Assembly (NCBI GenBank): GCA_003648455.1 | Contig: QMPG01000035.1 | Location: forward strand, 1 to 16,870 | From: Bacteroidota bacterium | GTDB lineage: Bacteria > Bacteroidota > Bacteroidia > Bacteroidales > B39-G9 | Length of the DNA: 16,870 nt | Reading direction: 5' to 3' | Shown here: piece after piece, positions 16,107 to 16,870 of the stretch | How the letters are laid out: each line of letters begins with the position of its first letter | Numbering within the stretch: position 1 is the first letter of the stretch | Position numbers and translations under genes: made by a program | Notes under the pieces: generated by a model | Seen by the model: the letters and a program-made list of their open reading frames with translations, nothing else | What the model was told of the DNA's origin: nothing | The model's database searches: none

Positions 16107-16229
16107 ACTCCAAAAACACCTAACAGGTTTGTTTCAATAAAAAATAGCGTGGTTAAATTACTTATAGTCTGAATAATAGAAAACCTATCAGGTTTCAATT
16201 CCGTCAGCTGACGGATGACTTTTCGGAGT
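16107..16229. repeat. Palindrome-rich intergenic element with imperfect terminal inverted repeats
   Basis: The ends read ACTCCAAAAAC (16107-16117) and, on the opposite strand, ACTCCGAAAAG (16229-16219), matching at 9 of 11 positions. Inside are two near-identical 13-mers, ACCTAACAGGTTT (16118-16130) and ACCTATCAGGTTT (16183-16195), each itself an ACCT/AGGT inverted repeat, and a perfect 16-bp palindrome at 16200-16215 (TCCGTCAGCTGACGGA). It fills the gap between the convergent thioredoxin-like and pncA genes. No U-tract follows the palindromes, so it is not a standard terminator. It may be a MITE-like or REP-like repeat; copy number elsewhere is unknown. Confidence 0.55.
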
Positions 16230-16248
16230 GGATTCGTATTTTAAATTT

Positions 16249-16854
16249 TTATAAATCTTTAGAATAAACAATCTTCGCACCTTTTTCAACAAGCTGCTTA
16301 ATTGATTTGTCAAAATCGTTGCTAACAACAGCCTTTGTAGCATCAGCAATTAAATACGAATTATAATTAAGTGAAAGTGCATCGAGCACGGTATATTTAA
16401 CACAAAAATCAGTTGCCAAACCACAAAAATACACATCGGTAATATTATTCTTTTTCAAAATACCATCTAATTCGGTAAAATGAATTTTTCCGTTATCGAA
16501 AAAACCTGAATAGCTGTCAACTTCGACATCACTTCCTTTTGTAACAAACCAAGCAGTTTTGGGGATTATAATATCTTTATGAATTTCAGCACCAAAAGTA
16601 TTCTGAACACAATGAACAGGCCATAAAATTTGTTCAAGATTATTCAATTTTATAAGGTCAAAAACCTTTTTATTTTTATGATTTGCAGCAAAACTTTTAT
16701 GTTTGGCAGGATGCCAATCTTTGGTAAAAACTATCTTATCGAATTTATCAATAATATTATTTACTACAGGTATTATTGAATTGCTTTCGGGAACAGCTAA
16801 TGCTCCACCTTCAAAAAAATCATTTTGTACGTCAACAATTACAAGTGCCTTCAT
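16249..16854 (-). CDS. pncA: Nicotinamidase (pyrazinamidase)
   Basis: PncA hydrolyses nicotinamide to nicotinate and ammonia in NAD salvage, in the cytoplasm. The 201-residue protein has every expected residue of the isochorismatase-like family. The catalytic triad is Asp8 (IVDVQNDFF), Lys106 (VTKGSD) and Cys151 (GLATDFCVKYT). The metal site is Asp46 and His48 in KDWHP and His81 in PVHCVQNTFGAE. The start at 16854 gives the canonical MKALVIVDVQNDF beginning. It converges on the thioredoxin-like gene. Its upstream region extends beyond the window (only 16 bases visible), so its promoter and operon context are unknown. The protein is intact and the call is secure. Confidence 0.96.
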   Translation of the reverse strand: MKALVIVDVQNDFFEGGALAVPESNSIIPVVNNIIDKFDKIVFTKDWHPAKHKSFAANHKNKKVFDLIKLNNLEQILWPVHCVQNTFGAEIHKDIIIPKTAWFVTKGSDVEVDSYSGFFDNGKIHFTELDGILKKNNITDVYFCGLATDFCVKYTVLDALSLNYNSYLIADATKAVVSNDFDKSIKQLVEKGAKIVYSKDL

Positions 16855-16870
16855 ATTTAATTAGGAATTA

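Overview
The window is AT-rich chromosomal DNA from a member of the Bacteroidota. Four lines of evidence support this: type IX secretion system (T9SS) genes (porU, porV, a porP/sprF-family gene, gldJ), which are confined to that phylum; A-rich translation starts without clear Shine-Dalgarno sequences; promoter -7 boxes of the Bacteroidota type (TAnnTTTG); and a PorU carrying a T9SS type-A sorting domain. gldJ beside porU and murF recalls Flavobacteriia, and porU-porV-ispF recalls Bacteroidales. I recall both orders from memory and cannot fix the order or genus from sequence alone.

Layout, left to right. (1) Positions 1-382, minus strand: the N-terminus of a secreted, beta-repeat-like surface protein that runs off the window, followed by about 400 bases of non-coding AT-rich DNA. 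(2) 779-4079, plus strand: a bacterial SUI1/eIF1-like factor and a SNF2-family helicase, separated by a seven-copy heptanucleotide tandem repeat that also supplies the SUI1 stop codon. (3) 4325-4837, plus strand: a small exported protein with a truncated S74-type chaperone-like domain and a coiled coil. It converges on purC, and a 16-bp hairpin between them looks like the purC terminator. (4) 4932-9875, minus strand: porP/sprF-like gene, gldJ, murF and purC in transcription order. gldJ appears to be its own unit, with a full promoter upstream and an intrinsic terminator downstream that lies directly against the murF start codon. (5) 10062-16103, plus strand: porU, porV, ispF and a thioredoxin-like gene. 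The last three are packed like an operon (1-nt overlap, then 2-nt gap). (6) 16107-16229: a small palindrome-rich intergenic element. (7) 16249-16854, minus strand: nicotinamidase pncA.

Functionally, the core is the outer-membrane and periplasmic part of the T9SS. PorV ferries folded cargo to PorU, the C25-family sortase that cuts off the C-terminal signal. The PorP/SprF-like protein is an outer-membrane partner. GldJ is a lipoprotein related to GldK that supports the trans-envelope structure and gliding. The core motor and ring genes (gldK/porK, L, M, N) are not in this window. The other genes are housekeeping: murF (peptidoglycan), purC (purines), ispF (MEP isoprenoid pathway) and pncA (NAD salvage).

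I did not find a convincing new system. The observations most worth a second look are the heptamer repeat at the SUI1/SNF2 junction, the terminator abutting murF, the S74-like protein lacking the usual self-cleavage segment, and the intergenic element before pncA.
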